The notes below the pieces were generated by a model. It saw only the letters and a program-made list of their open reading frames with translations. It had not been told where the DNA came from and did not search any database. Positions 33,365-43,867 of a DNA stretch of 53,488 bases are shown in pieces. Each line of letters opens with the position of its first letter. Positions within the stretch are counted from its first letter, which is position 1. The stretch comes from Clostridia bacterium (GTDB lineage: Bacteria; Bacillota; Clostridia; Oscillospirales; CAG-272): assembly GCA_017501545.1 (NCBI GenBank), contig JAFVWS010000003.1, positions 1 to 53,488 on the forward strand, written 5' to 3'. The translations under genes were made by a program, and so were the position numbers.

Positions 33365-35284
33365 ATGGGACTTACAATAGCACAAAAAATTATTAAAAAT
33401 CACCTAATTTCAGGAGAAATGAAGGTTGGCGAGGAAATCGCATTAAGAATTGACCAAACTCTTACTCAGGATGCCACAGGAACAATGGCATATCTTGAGT
33501 TTGAGGCAATCGGCATTCCACGTGTAAGAACAAAGCTTTCCGTTGCATATATCGACCATAACACTCTTCAATCAGGCTTTGAAAACGCAGACGACCACAG
33601 ATACATTCAGTCTGTTGCTAAAAAGTTTGGCTTGCGCTTTTCAAGACCAGGAAATGGTATTTGCCACCAAGTACACCTTGAGCGCTTTGGCGTGCCGGGA
33701 ATGACCCTTATCGGCTCTGATAGCCATACACCAACAGGTGGTGGTATCGGTATGCTTGCAATGGGCGCAGGAGGACTTGACGTTGCTGTTGCAATGGGTG
33801 GTGGCGCTTATTATATCACAATGCCAAAAATGTATAAGGTGAACCTTACAGGCAAGCTTCAGCCTTGGGTAAGCGCTAAGGATGTTAGCCTTGAAATCCT
33901 TCGCATCCTTTCAGTAAAGGGTGGCGTTGGTGCTATTATTGAATGGGGTGGAGAGGGCATTAAGACCCTTACAGTTCCTGAGAGAGCTACAATTACTAAT
34001 ATGGGTACTGAGCTTGGTGCTACAACCTCAATCTTCCCATCTGACGAAATTACAAAGGAATTTTTAGAGGCGCAGGGTAGAGGTGGCGACTATATTCCAC
34101 TTGAAAGCGACCCTGACGCAGTTTACGATAGAATTATCGACATCAACCTATCTGAGCTTAAGCCACTCTTGGCTTGCCCACATAGCCCTGATAATATCAA
34201 GAGCGCAGAGGAGCTTTCAGGCATTAAGGTTGACCAGGTATGCATAGGCTCCTGCACCAATTCATCACTCCGTGATATGCTAAAGGTTGCAGCAATGCTT
34301 AAGGGCAAGAAAATTGATGACAGCGTTAGCCTTTCAGTTTCCCCAGGCTCAAAGCAGGTGCTTTCTATGCTTGCTGACTGTGGCGCACTTTCTGATATAC
34401 TCGCATCAGGCGCACGTGTGCTTGAATGTGCGTGTGGTCCTTGTATTGGTATGGGCTTTTCTCCTAATTCTGCAGGAGTTTCACTTCGTACCTTCAACCG
34501 TAACTTTGAGGGCAGAAGTGGCACAAAGGACGCACAGGTATACCTCGTATCTCCTGAGGTTGCAGTTGCTTCAGCTCTTACAGGCTACATAACCGACCCA
34601 AGAACTCTTGGTGATTATATTGAAATTGAAATGCCAGAGAAGTTTAAAATTGACGACTCTGCAGTTGTTCTTCCAGCAAGTGAGGAGGAGGCTAAGGACC
34701 TTGAAATTTTACGTGGTCCAAACATTAAGCCATTCCCAACCACATATCCACTTGAAAACGAAATTAATGCAAATCTCACCCTTAAGGTTGGTGATAATAT
34801 TACAACTGACCATATTATGCCAGCAGGTGCTAAGATTTTGCCATATCGTTCAAATATTCCATTCCTTTCAAAATTCTGCTTCGCGGTTTGTGACGAAAGC
34901 TTTGCCACTCGCGCACTTGAGGCAAAAAGCTCAATAATAGTTGGTGGCTCAAACTATGGACAAGGCTCATCAAGAGAGCATGCGGCGCTTGTTCCACTTT
35001 ACCTTGGCGTTAAGGCGGTGGTTGCAAAGAGCTTTGCAAGAATTCACGCAGCAAACCTAATCAACGCAGGCATCTTGCCACTCACCTTTGAAAATCCAGA
35101 GGATTATGACAAGCTTGCCCAAAACGATTCTCTCACTCTTGAAAATGTGTTTGACGGTATGGAAAATGGTAAAATCACCTTGAAATCAAATGGCAAGGAA
35201 ATTCCACTTGTATGCTCATATACAAAGCGTCAAATCGATATACTTAAAGCAGGCGGACTTTTAGCCTACACTAAGGGAGAATAA
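33365..35284 (+). CDS. acnA: Aconitate hydratase
   Basis: Isomerises citrate and isocitrate with a [4Fe-4S] cluster. It is 639 residues from ATG 33365. AAAGGAG lies between this and an upstream ATG at 33338, which is therefore unlikely to be used. Cluster cysteines lie in IGSCTNSSLRDM and CACGPCIGMGFSP. SDSHTPTGGGIGMLAMGAGG and the swivel-domain NYGQGSSREHAALVP complete the active site. The length fits the short mitochondrial-type aconitase found in Clostridia. No citrate synthase or isocitrate dehydrogenase is adjacent. Confidence 0.95.
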   Translation: MGLTIAQKIIKNHLISGEMKVGEEIALRIDQTLTQDATGTMAYLEFEAIGIPRVRTKLSVAYIDHNTLQSGFENADDHRYIQSVAKKFGLRFSRPGNGICHQVHLERFGVPGMTLIGSDSHTPTGGGIGMLAMGAGGLDVAVAMGGGAYYITMPKMYKVNLTGKLQPWVSAKDVSLEILRILSVKGGVGAIIEWGGEGIKTLTVPERATITNMGTELGATTSIFPSDEITKEFLEAQGRGGDYIPLESDPDAVYDRIIDINLSELKPLLACPHSPDNIKSAEELSGIKVDQVCIGSCTNSSLRDMLKVAAMLKGKKIDDSVSLSVSPGSKQVLSMLADCGALSDILASGARVLECACGPCIGMGFSPNSAGVSLRTFNRNFEGRSGTKDAQVYLVSPEVAVASALTGYITDPRTLGDYIEIEMPEKFKIDDSAVVLPASEEEAKDLEILRGPNIKPFPTTYPLENEINANLTLKVGDNITTDHIMPAGAKILPYRSNIPFLSKFCFAVCDESFATRALEAKSSIIVGGSNYGQGSSREHAALVPLYLGVKAVVAKSFARIHAANLINAGILPLTFENPEDYDKLAQNDSLTLENVFDGMENGKITLKSNGKEIPLVCSYTKRQIDILKAGGLLAYTKGE

Positions 35285-35294
35285 GGAGAAAAAG

Positions 35295-36971
35295 ATGAAA
35301 GAATTATCTAAGGAAATTCTAAACACATATAATCTTTGGCGCACTGATGAGCGCTTTGATAAGGAAACCAGAGACGAGCTTAATAAGCCAATGTCAAATG
35401 AGGAAATTGAGGATCGCTTCTGGCGCGACCTTGAATTTGGCACAGGTGGACTTCGTGGCGTTATGGGCGCAGGCACCAATAGAATGAATAAATATATAAT
35501 TAGAAAGGCTACAAAGGGCTTTGCTAATTATCTTATAAACAAGTACGGCGAAGACGTTAAAAGGGGCGTTGCTATCGGCTACGACTCAAGAAATAATTCT
35601 GACACCTTCGCACGTGAGGCAGCGCTTGTAATGTGCGCAAGTGGTATTCCAACCTACTTATATGCATATCTTGTTCCAACACCAACTCTTTCCTTTACTG
35701 TAAGAGAGCTTGGCTGTGTTGGTGGTATTGTCGTTACTGCAAGCCATAACCCAAAGGAATATAACGGCTATAAGGTATACGACGAGGACGGCTGTCAGGT
35801 TCTTATCGAGGACGCAAATGCAATTATTGAATACGTAAACGCAATTACAGATATTCCAGCAATTGAGGTTGCAAATGAGGAAGAGGCAAGAGAGGCTGGA
35901 CTTTTAAAGACAGTTGATGACTCAGTTTACACAAGCTTCTGTGAAAGCGTTAAGAAGCAAGCGCACGACGTTGGTGAAAAGAGTGCAAAAATCATCTATA
36001 CACCACTTCATGGTACAGGAAACGTGCCGGTAAGGCGCGTGCTTAGCGACCTTGGCTACAATGTAACAGTAGTTAAGGAGCAGGAGGAGAAAAACGGCAA
36101 CTTCCCAACAGTTGTTTCACCAAACCCGGAAAATGCTGAGGCACTTTCAATCGGCTGTAAGCTTTGCCAGGAGTTAGGTGCAGACTTAATCCTCGGCACC
36201 GACCCAGACTGTGACCGTGTTGGCATTGCAGTCAATACCAAGGACGGAATGAAGCTGTTCACAGGTAATCAGGTTGGCGCACTTTTAGTTGACTATGTAA
36301 TTAAGATGAACAAATCAGAATTAACAGAGAAGTCAACAGTAATTAAAACAATCGTAACAAGTGAGCTTGGTGCTATTATCGCTAAGCAAAACGGCTTAAG
36401 AGTTATTGAAACCTTAACAGGCTTTAAATTCATTGGCGATAAAATGAACGAGTTTGACAAAAAGGGCAATGGAAGGTTCGTTATCGGCTACGAGGAAAGC
36501 TACGGATATTTAGTGGGCACACACGCAAGAGATAAGGACGCAGTTGTTGCATCTATGCTCATTTGTGAAATGGCTTGCTACTATAAAAACCAAGGCAAAA
36601 CTCTTGTAGACGTAATGGAAGAAATTTATCAAACCTACGGCTACTTCCTTGACAAGCTTGACTCATATACCTTAAAGGGTATTGACGGCGTTGAAAGAAT
36701 TCAAGCTATTATGAAACAGATGAGAGAAAAGGGCAAGGCTCTAATGCCAAATATTGCAGTTGTTAATGACTACACAGTAGGAATTGACGATTTACCAAAG
36801 GCAGACGTACTAAAATTTGTCTTTGAGGACTCCTCTTGGATTGCAATTCGCCCATCAGGAACTGAGCCAAAAATCAAGGTTTATTACTCTGTAAAGGGCG
36901 CAAATAAGGAAGACGCCTCAAAGGTACTCGAATCCCGTCGTGCTGTAATCAACGAAATAATCAATGCATAA
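35295..36971 (+). CDS. Phosphoglucomutase/phosphomannomutase (PgcA-like phospho-sugar mutase)
   Basis: Alpha-D-phosphohexomutase, 558 residues, the long PgcA/PGM2-like form. Phosphoserine S150 is in TASHNPKEYNGYK. The metal loop is GTDPDCDRVGIA (about 295-306), the sugar loop is EESYGYLVG, and the phosphate-binding end is IRPSGTEPKIKVYY. It links glucose 1- and 6-phosphate for wall or storage polymer synthesis. It is the last gene of the operon; a palindromic element and a shared terminator follow. Confidence 0.94.
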   Translation: MKELSKEILNTYNLWRTDERFDKETRDELNKPMSNEEIEDRFWRDLEFGTGGLRGVMGAGTNRMNKYIIRKATKGFANYLINKYGEDVKRGVAIGYDSRNNSDTFAREAALVMCASGIPTYLYAYLVPTPTLSFTVRELGCVGGIVVTASHNPKEYNGYKVYDEDGCQVLIEDANAIIEYVNAITDIPAIEVANEEEAREAGLLKTVDDSVYTSFCESVKKQAHDVGEKSAKIIYTPLHGTGNVPVRRVLSDLGYNVTVVKEQEEKNGNFPTVVSPNPENAEALSIGCKLCQELGADLILGTDPDCDRVGIAVNTKDGMKLFTGNQVGALLVDYVIKMNKSELTEKSTVIKTIVTSELGAIIAKQNGLRVIETLTGFKFIGDKMNEFDKKGNGRFVIGYEESYGYLVGTHARDKDAVVASMLICEMACYYKNQGKTLVDVMEEIYQTYGYFLDKLDSYTLKGIDGVERIQAIMKQMREKGKALMPNIAVVNDYTVGIDDLPKADVLKFVFEDSSWIAIRPSGTEPKIKVYYSVKGANKEDASKVLESRRAVINEIINA

Positions 36972-36977
36972 CAAAAA

Positions 36978-37030
36978 GGCTTCCCCTCGAGGGGAAGCTG
37001 TCGCGTGTCGCGACTGATGAGGTGTAAAAA
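36978..37030. repeat. Solitary double-hairpin intergenic element after the phosphohexomutase gene
   Basis: Two adjacent palindromes, GCTTCCCCTCGAGGGGAAGC (36979-36998) and GTCGCG-TGT-CGCGAC (37000-37014), are followed by TGATGAGGTGTAAAA. The layout (two stems and then a GAGG...AAAA end) matches the element in the ttcA array, with different stem sequences. Here no copy of the upstream gene tail accompanies it. Confidence 0.8.
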
Positions 37031-37044
37031 ACAGTAAACAAACT

Positions 37045-37075
37045 AAAAAAAGAGTGTCGTATGACACTCTTTTTT
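37045..37075. terminator. Bidirectional terminator between the phosphohexomutase gene and addA
   Basis: The stem AAAAAGAGTGTC/GACACTCTTTTT with a short loop has A and T runs on both sides. It serves both convergent operons. Confidence 0.92.
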
Positions 37076-37105
37076 ATATTAAATTCATACACATGTAAGG
37101 CTTTT

Positions 37106-40100
37106 TTATACCTCAACCACCTTAGCAAGTGGAACGGAGTAGATAAATGTTTTTGCAACTGGCCTTTCAAACATAAGAAAGACAGCCTTTTTATAATATT
37201 CAAGCTGATTTTTGTGCCTTTCGGTCAAGACCTCAATGTAGTTATCCTCGGTAACAGCATCGGTTTTGTAGTCAACTAAAACAATTTCTCCACGCTCGTT
37301 TTCAAAGACGCAGTCAATAACACCTTGTACTAAAACACTCTGGCGCTTAATTCTTTCGTCACTTGAAAATTCAGTTGCCGGAAGCATAACGTTAAAGCGC
37401 AATTCTCGATATAATTTTTTGCTCCTTAAAAGCTCGCTAAGTAGCTCGGATTTTATAAATTTCTCGATGTGAGCGCGATTAATTAGCTCAGCATCAGACT
37501 GAGAAATAAACGATAGGTCAGTAAGCCTCTTTAATTCGTGCTCATAGCCGTTTTTATATAGTGACTCAAAGTCGCAAAACTGCATAAAGACGTGTGTTGC
37601 AGTACCCTTTTGTGTGGCAGTTGCGATTTTTCCCTTTTCCATAAGGAATCTTGGTGTCGACTCAAGTGGCTTTTGAATGTCAACCTCGTCGTTTTCCGTC
37701 TGGTCAAGAATGTTTGGATAAAGCTTTGAAACGCTAAGCTTTGATGGAAGCTTGTTTAAATAATCATACTGATATTTAAAATCAAACCTTTGTCGCAAAA
37801 TTTCTCTAAGCCTTGTAGTTTCCTCACTTGAAATTACCTCGTCCTCATTTTTTATAGCCTCACCCATATCCAAAAGAGTATTAGGGTCAACTATATCAAA
37901 GCTTACGAAATCACGTGGTAGATATAGAGCATTTAAAATATACTCAATGTGTGACCTTTGAGAATACACGTAGTATTCCGAGGAATATGGCGCAAGTGAC
38001 TTGACCGTCTCAAGCTGTCTTGTGGCATCGCTAAGAGATGCTGTAACGATTAGCTTCGTGCGTGCCCTGGTCATAGAAACGTATAAAACGCGCATTTCCT
38101 CATTTTTTGTCGCCTTGTCAATTGCTATGCTTGCACATTTTCTCAAAAGAGTATTGTACTTTACTAAGCTACCAGTATTTCCAACGTAGCCGGCAATTCC
38201 TAAGTGCCTTTCAAAGAGAATAGGCTCCTTAGTGTCTTGAGTTGCAAAGCCCGTTTCGGTATTGCAAAGGAAGCAAATTTCAAATTCAAGTCCCTTAGAG
38301 GCGTGCACGGACATAATTCTTACACAGTTATCTGGGTTAGTAAACACAGTCTGCCTTGAGTCAGCACCCTTTATTCCCTCAATGTATAGAAGGAACTTGT
38401 AAAGACCCTTAAACGAGTTCTTTTCGTACTCTCTTGCTTGGTTGTAGAAATTAATTAAATCCTTTCTTTGCGCGCCATTTGACTGGGATATAAGTCCACT
38501 TTCACACATAACGTAGGAAACAGCCTCGTATGCGTTCATTTTAGACACGCCCTCGCGCATTTTATCAAGCTTAGATAAAAAGCTTGATATTTTTTGCATA
38601 GTAGCCTCGTCACCCAAATACTCGGAAACAGCAGTGAAAAGGGGCACCTCAGAGCTATGCTTGCGTATTTTGATTAGCTCATCAAGCGTAAAGCCAAAGA
38701 CCTCTGAGTGAAGGGCTGCTGCCAAATAAGCATCGTTGTATGGGTTGTCAATGACATTTAAAAGAGAAAGCAAAAGCAAAATGTGTGGCTTTTCAAAAAA
38801 CTTGACATCGTCAATATATTCAGAAGCAATACCAAGCTCATTTAGAGCATCAATATAGTAGCCTTTGTGCCTGCCCTTTCGTAGGAGAATTGCAATATCG
38901 CTTGGTTTAATAAATTCACCACTCGGCAGACGCTCACCACTAAGCATTTTCTTAATTCGCTTGGCTACGTATTTTGCTTGAAGCACCTCGTTACCAAGGT
39001 CAGAGTCCTCGTCTATTAAAGCACGGTCAATTACGCGAATTTCGCACACGTCCCCCACGTAATTTTCAGGATTAAGCTTTTTATAGCTTAAATTATCCTG
39101 CTTTTCATAGGGTATTCCACTTGAGGAAAAAAACATATAGTCAGAAACGCAGTTTGTAAAGTCAATTACGCTTTTATCGCACCTAAAGTTGTCCGACATA
39201 AATATGGTTTTGCCCTCGTCTCCCTCGTCCTCGCTTGATGTAATATCCTTAAACGAGGTTCTGTAGCTTGAGAAAATCTCAGGCTCAGCAGAGCGGAAAC
39301 GATAAATGCTTTGCTTAATATCGCCAACCATAAAGCGATTATTTCTTGAAATAGAGGAAAATATTTTGTCCTGCACTGAGTTTGTGTCCTGATATTCGTC
39401 TATATAAATCTCATCGTAATCAAGCGCAATTTTTCTTGCAATATCACTTGGCTCGTCATTTTCACTCACCAAAAGCTTATATGCAAGTCTTTCAATATCG
39501 TTAAAGTCACAAATTCCAACCTTACGCTTTTTGATAGCAAATTCCTCATCAAACCTGCTTAAAACCCTATGCATTGCTGAACAAATTTTCGCATTTTGCT
39601 CAAATGATACTGAAATAGACTCCTCAGATGCAACAAAATACGCACCCTTGAATTTTTCAGCGATAGCTTTTTTGAATTTTTCGCGTATCATTTTTGCAAA
39701 GTCAGAGTCAATATTACTGTCCTTAATGCCGTATACACCCAAAGGAGTGTATGACTCAAAGATTGACTTGAAAACAGAATATTTTGGCTCGTTTAGTGCA
39801 TTTTCAAGCCTGCAAATCAGGTCGAAATCCGAGGTGAACGCGCTTAGATATTTTGGCGTACCATCAAGCTCCATAATATCGTCAATGAGCTTAATGTAAA
39901 TAGGCTTAAAGTGCTTAACAAAAAGAGAAATCTCGTCAAGCAAAACCTTGCCAAAGGGGCTTTGCATAAAGTCACTCTCAAGCTTTTCAGAAATCAAAAG
40001 TGTATCAAGAAATAGAGAGGTTGAAGAAAGCTGATTATATAATGTCAGTAGCTTTTCGTCAAGTGCGTCCTCGCGTGAAAGCTGAGAATATGCGTCGCAT

Positions 40101-40579
40101 ACAAGCAAAAAGTCCTCGCTTGGTGTATCATCCTCGTAAAAGAAGTCGATAACCTCGCTCATTGTCTCTCTTTTTAAAGCCTCAATTTCGTTTTCCTCGC
40201 CAACTCTAAAGTCACTGTCAATAGATAGCTTATCGAAGTTAGGTCTGATTACCTTTAAGCAAAAGCTGTGAATCGTTGAAATGTCAGCACTGCTGATTTT
40301 TACAATTTGTGCGCGCAAATGTAGATTGTCGGGGTCGCTTTTAAGCTCCTTCGCAATCCTTGATGTAATTCTTGATTTAAGCTCATTTGCAGCCTCCTTA
40401 GTAAAGGTTACAACAAGCATTCTTGTGATATCAGCGCCACAAAGAAGCTTTTTGATTATTCTTTCAGTAAGCGTTGCAGTCTTACCACTACCAGCACCTG
40501 CAGAAATCAAAATATCGCTACCTGTGTGTAAAATAGCCTTCTTTTGGGAAGGAGTAAATTCCTTTTTGTCCTTACTCAT
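37106..40579 (-). CDS. addA: ATP-dependent helicase/nuclease subunit A
   Basis: AddAB processes double-strand breaks and loads RecA in Bacillota. AddA is the 3'-5' UvrD-type helicase with a C-terminal nuclease. It is 1157 residues from ATG 40579, set by AAGGAGGG six bases upstream; the frame is open back to 40624 inside addB. Walker A GAGSGKTATL is near 28-37 and Walker B is IYIDEYQDTNSVQ. YVSMTRARTKL is helicase motif VI, and VLVDYKTDAV is the RecB-type nuclease motif. It overlaps addB by four bases (ATGA). Confidence 0.96.
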   Translation of the reverse strand: MSKDKKEFTPSQKKAILHTGSDILISAGAGSGKTATLTERIIKKLLCGADITRMLVVTFTKEAANELKSRITSRIAKELKSDPDNLHLRAQIVKISSADISTIHSFCLKVIRPNFDKLSIDSDFRVGEENEIEALKRETMSEVIDFFYEDDTPSEDFLLVCDAYSQLSREDALDEKLLTLYNQLSSTSLFLDTLLISEKLESDFMQSPFGKVLLDEISLFVKHFKPIYIKLIDDIMELDGTPKYLSAFTSDFDLICRLENALNEPKYSVFKSIFESYTPLGVYGIKDSNIDSDFAKMIREKFKKAIAEKFKGAYFVASEESISVSFEQNAKICSAMHRVLSRFDEEFAIKKRKVGICDFNDIERLAYKLLVSENDEPSDIARKIALDYDEIYIDEYQDTNSVQDKIFSSISRNNRFMVGDIKQSIYRFRSAEPEIFSSYRTSFKDITSSEDEGDEGKTIFMSDNFRCDKSVIDFTNCVSDYMFFSSSGIPYEKQDNLSYKKLNPENYVGDVCEIRVIDRALIDEDSDLGNEVLQAKYVAKRIKKMLSGERLPSGEFIKPSDIAILLRKGRHKGYYIDALNELGIASEYIDDVKFFEKPHILLLLSLLNVIDNPYNDAYLAAALHSEVFGFTLDELIKIRKHSSEVPLFTAVSEYLGDEATMQKISSFLSKLDKMREGVSKMNAYEAVSYVMCESGLISQSNGAQRKDLINFYNQAREYEKNSFKGLYKFLLYIEGIKGADSRQTVFTNPDNCVRIMSVHASKGLEFEICFLCNTETGFATQDTKEPILFERHLGIAGYVGNTGSLVKYNTLLRKCASIAIDKATKNEEMRVLYVSMTRARTKLIVTASLSDATRQLETVKSLAPYSSEYYVYSQRSHIEYILNALYLPRDFVSFDIVDPNTLLDMGEAIKNEDEVISSEETTRLREILRQRFDFKYQYDYLNKLPSKLSVSKLYPNILDQTENDEVDIQKPLESTPRFLMEKGKIATATQKGTATHVFMQFCDFESLYKNGYEHELKRLTDLSFISQSDAELINRAHIEKFIKSELLSELLRSKKLYRELRFNVMLPATEFSSDERIKRQSVLVQGVIDCVFENERGEIVLVDYKTDAVTEDNYIEVLTERHKNQLEYYKKAVFLMFERPVAKTFIYSVPLAKVVEV

Positions 40580-43500
40580 TTGTCCCTCCTTCTGCAAAGG
40601 GCGCGCCATTCGCAATATTCGCACGCGCTTTTACCACCTATTTGGCGTGGCTCGGCACTTGCATTGCCAGAATATATTTCGTTTCCTATGGCAACAACGC
40701 TTTTTACCATTTTTTCATATAGCTCCTCGAATTTTTCAAGGGAAATGTAATTACGCCACTTATTTTTAGGATCGGTTGATGGAAGAAGCGTGCCATTTGG
40801 ACTTTTATCCTGTGCCAAAATGATTTCTTCGTCATCTAAAAATCTACCCTTGAAGGCACTGCCTGTCTCAACCTCATCTCGTTCATTTGCCATTGCATCT
40901 TCAAGCGTATCGGTCAAATCCTTTTTAGATGTTAGCTTGCCAATGTTTAATGGAATGTAGAAAAATCCAGCTGGCACAATTTCGCTTGTGTCGCGAAGAA
41001 GCTTTTTCTTAAACTCACAGTCCTTCATCTTGTAAAGAGAGAATAGATAAATGAGAAGCTGTAATCCGCTACCCTCATCAACCTCGCTCTCAGAAAAGCT
41101 CTTTGAGCCAATTTTGTAGTCGGCAACCCTTATGTATGTCTTATTATTAGCCCTATAGGTGTCCACACGGTCTGCATAGCCGTTTAACGAGACGGTGGCT
41201 CCATTCGCAAGCTCAAACATAAGTGGCTCAGCCGCATCGCTTTTGCCGTGGTAAAAGGGTAATTCAAGATATTCAGGGGCAAAGCTTGAATTCTTAAATT
41301 CGCGAACTAACTTCTTTACAAAAATGTAAAGGAAGCTTTTTAGTCGCTCAAATAAATGCTTTAATCTATTTGAAATCGACGCACCCTTGCAAACCAAAAG
41401 AATATATTCCTCTGTTACACGGTCAACAGTCTTTTCGATTTTTTCATCATCAAGCGCTTCAAATTCGGTGCGCTCCTCATTTAAAATTTTCAGAAAATGC
41501 TCAAATACGCTATGCACAAGCGTTCCTGCCTCTCGAGAGGAGAAGAAATGCTTTTTATTTGAGCCAAGACTCAAAAAGTAATTAGAGTAAAAACCAAACT
41601 TGCAGTTTTTAAAGGTGTCCATCTTCGTTTGAGAAAGGGACATATGTGTACCGAAAAGCGCTTTTACAGTTTCATCACTTAGTCTATCGTCCTCGTTTGA
41701 AAAATCACTGCTTTCGTACACGTCCAAGTTAAGCTCAGCCGAAATTGCATGGCTTAAAGCGCCCTCACCCTTGGAAAGATGCTCCCTTGCAATTTCTGGG
41801 GTGTAAATTCTATCAATTGCATCTGCGCGTGAAGTGTCAATAGGCACAATATCACTAAATATTTCACGTATTCTATTAAAGCCAATAGAAGGCTCCTTTG
41901 CTGAGCCGTCCATAGATGAGGTGAGTGCAGAAATAGTCGCACTATGGCTTGCAACTGCAATGCTGTTTTTGAAGAAAAGTAGCTCGTCATCAGCACGCAC
42001 GTCGCTTTTTTCAGAGAGGTTAATATTAACCGTTTCAAGCGCAATTTTATCACTGTCGCTAAATATTGAGCCACCAGAAATTCCAGCAGGGAATGTTCCC
42101 TCGTTTGCACCTAAAACAAACACGTGCTTTATATTTTGAGCTCTAACCAACGAGGCATCTGCAATTAAAACGTTGTCCTCGCCAGTTGGAATTGTGCCAA
42201 CGGTTGCATCAACAAATGCAAAATGCAAAAGCGTAGCAAAGGTAGGGGCGTCAACCTTAACGTCCTTGCAAATATCATATAACGTATCAAGCGCATCAAG
42301 TACTGCCTGCCACGCTTGAGAAATTACGTATGCATCAAGCTTTTCAGCCTCAGCGCGCTCCCTTTCGAGCTTTTTAAGCACGTCACATTTGTTTAAAAAA
42401 TCAAAAACGGCGCGACAACATTCACCAACGGTAGCACCCTCTAAAAATGAGTTTTCAAGCACAAAAATATCATCAAGCAAAATGTCTCTTGCTAAAACAA
42501 CATTTTTTAGCGTTTCTTTTTGTCTACTTGTTATCTCTGTCACAAAGCCATCAGGGTTTGCTGACCAGTAGTCATCATTTTTGAATTTATTTCCAAAAAT
42601 ATTCCATTTATTAACGTACCCCTCAAGGTCGGAAAGCATTTTTTTGTCAATATCAATGTAACCGCATTTTGCAAATGTGAAAAGGTCCTCGCCACGATAG
42701 CTTGAGATGAAATTAAGCGCAGAAAAAATCATCTTCACAATAGGCTTAGTCAGCCAATCCGATGGAGAAGACATAAAGTGCGGAATATTATATTTTTTTA
42801 GTGTGTAGTCTAAAATACCACGATATGTGTCTGTATTTCTTGCAATAATTGCAATTTCTGAGTACTTGTAGCCATTTCTTATAAGCTTGGAAATTTCACT
42901 GCTAACGAATTCACATTCGTCAAATTCGTCACTGCACCTTGCAAGCTTAATGTTGCCGTTTGAATTGAAGCCCTCTTTAGTGAAATCCCAAAGATTTTTG
43001 CACAAAATAGATAAGTCGTTTGTTTTGTGTTTGTAGTCGTTTTCAAACGAAATTGTTTTATATTCCTTACCAAGCCTTTTGCAAATACCAATAACCGTTT
43101 TTGCGGTTTTTGCAATCTTTGCATACTGTATTGTCTGTTCGGTTGCATTCTTAGGACAGTCAAACGCAAATGTAACGTCCATGGCAGAATCAATAACAGC
43201 TTGAATTACCTCAAATTGCGCATTAGTGTAGCCGTAAAATGAGTCAAAATAAACACGTGTGCCCTTGAAATAGTCATTCTTGTCAATAGCCCTTGCAAGC
43301 ATTGTGGTGGTATCATATGGGTCAGAAAAACGCTCGCAAAGTATTTTTTCATAGCTTGCCCAAACCATTAAAATGTCGCTAAGACGTCTTTTCAAATTAT
43401 CATCATCAAGATTTAAAATTGCCTCTTCAAGCGCTTCAATTGATACACTATAAGACTTAAACTCGCCAATTGCTTCAAGAAAAAGCTTGATACAGCCCTT

Positions 43501-43839
43501 TTCGTGACCTGGCGCAATTTTATATTCGAGTAGCTTATCACGACACTCGCAAATTGCACGATACATAATAAGGTTTTTTCCACTTTTGGAAATATAATTA
43601 TATTTTAGCCCACCTAAATCTCTAAATACAGTATTTGCTAATCTTGTGAAATTTGACACGTTACAATATAGCTGTGCACCAGAGGGCAAAAGAGAGGCTA
43701 TTTGCCTCTCCTTAATCACGGTTTCTTGCTCTGGAACAACAAGAAAGGAGCGAATACCACCTTGGTAATCCGCCTTGATGCTATCAAGAATATGGGTGCT
43801 TTTGCCAGAACCGTAGTCGCCAAATAAAAGCTGTACCAT
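40576..43839 (-). CDS. addB: ATP-dependent helicase/nuclease subunit B
   Basis: It is 1087 residues. The N-terminal P-loop GDYGSGKST (7-15) and the C-terminal nuclease domain are visible. The iron-sulfur staple of AddB is present: one cysteine in TFKNCKFGFYSN (about residue 785) and three in ACEYCEWRALCRR at the very end. VADYKIGS is the nuclease DYK motif. It lies 28 bases after the GtrA-QueG gene and directly before addA, so the three form an operon. Confidence 0.95.
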   Translation of the reverse strand: MVQLLFGDYGSGKSTHILDSIKADYQGGIRSFLVVPEQETVIKERQIASLLPSGAQLYCNVSNFTRLANTVFRDLGGLKYNYISKSGKNLIMYRAICECRDKLLEYKIAPGHEKGCIKLFLEAIGEFKSYSVSIEALEEAILNLDDDNLKRRLSDILMVWASYEKILCERFSDPYDTTTMLARAIDKNDYFKGTRVYFDSFYGYTNAQFEVIQAVIDSAMDVTFAFDCPKNATEQTIQYAKIAKTAKTVIGICKRLGKEYKTISFENDYKHKTNDLSILCKNLWDFTKEGFNSNGNIKLARCSDEFDECEFVSSEISKLIRNGYKYSEIAIIARNTDTYRGILDYTLKKYNIPHFMSSPSDWLTKPIVKMIFSALNFISSYRGEDLFTFAKCGYIDIDKKMLSDLEGYVNKWNIFGNKFKNDDYWSANPDGFVTEITSRQKETLKNVVLARDILLDDIFVLENSFLEGATVGECCRAVFDFLNKCDVLKKLERERAEAEKLDAYVISQAWQAVLDALDTLYDICKDVKVDAPTFATLLHFAFVDATVGTIPTGEDNVLIADASLVRAQNIKHVFVLGANEGTFPAGISGGSIFSDSDKIALETVNINLSEKSDVRADDELLFFKNSIAVASHSATISALTSSMDGSAKEPSIGFNRIREIFSDIVPIDTSRADAIDRIYTPEIAREHLSKGEGALSHAISAELNLDVYESSDFSNEDDRLSDETVKALFGTHMSLSQTKMDTFKNCKFGFYSNYFLSLGSNKKHFFSSREAGTLVHSVFEHFLKILNEERTEFEALDDEKIEKTVDRVTEEYILLVCKGASISNRLKHLFERLKSFLYIFVKKLVREFKNSSFAPEYLELPFYHGKSDAAEPLMFELANGATVSLNGYADRVDTYRANNKTYIRVADYKIGSKSFSESEVDEGSGLQLLIYLFSLYKMKDCEFKKKLLRDTSEIVPAGFFYIPLNIGKLTSKKDLTDTLEDAMANERDEVETGSAFKGRFLDDEEIILAQDKSPNGTLLPSTDPKNKWRNYISLEKFEELYEKMVKSVVAIGNEIYSGNASAEPRQIGGKSACEYCEWRALCRRRDK

Positions 43840-43867
43840 ATTATCCCTCCTAAATCAAATTTAATAG

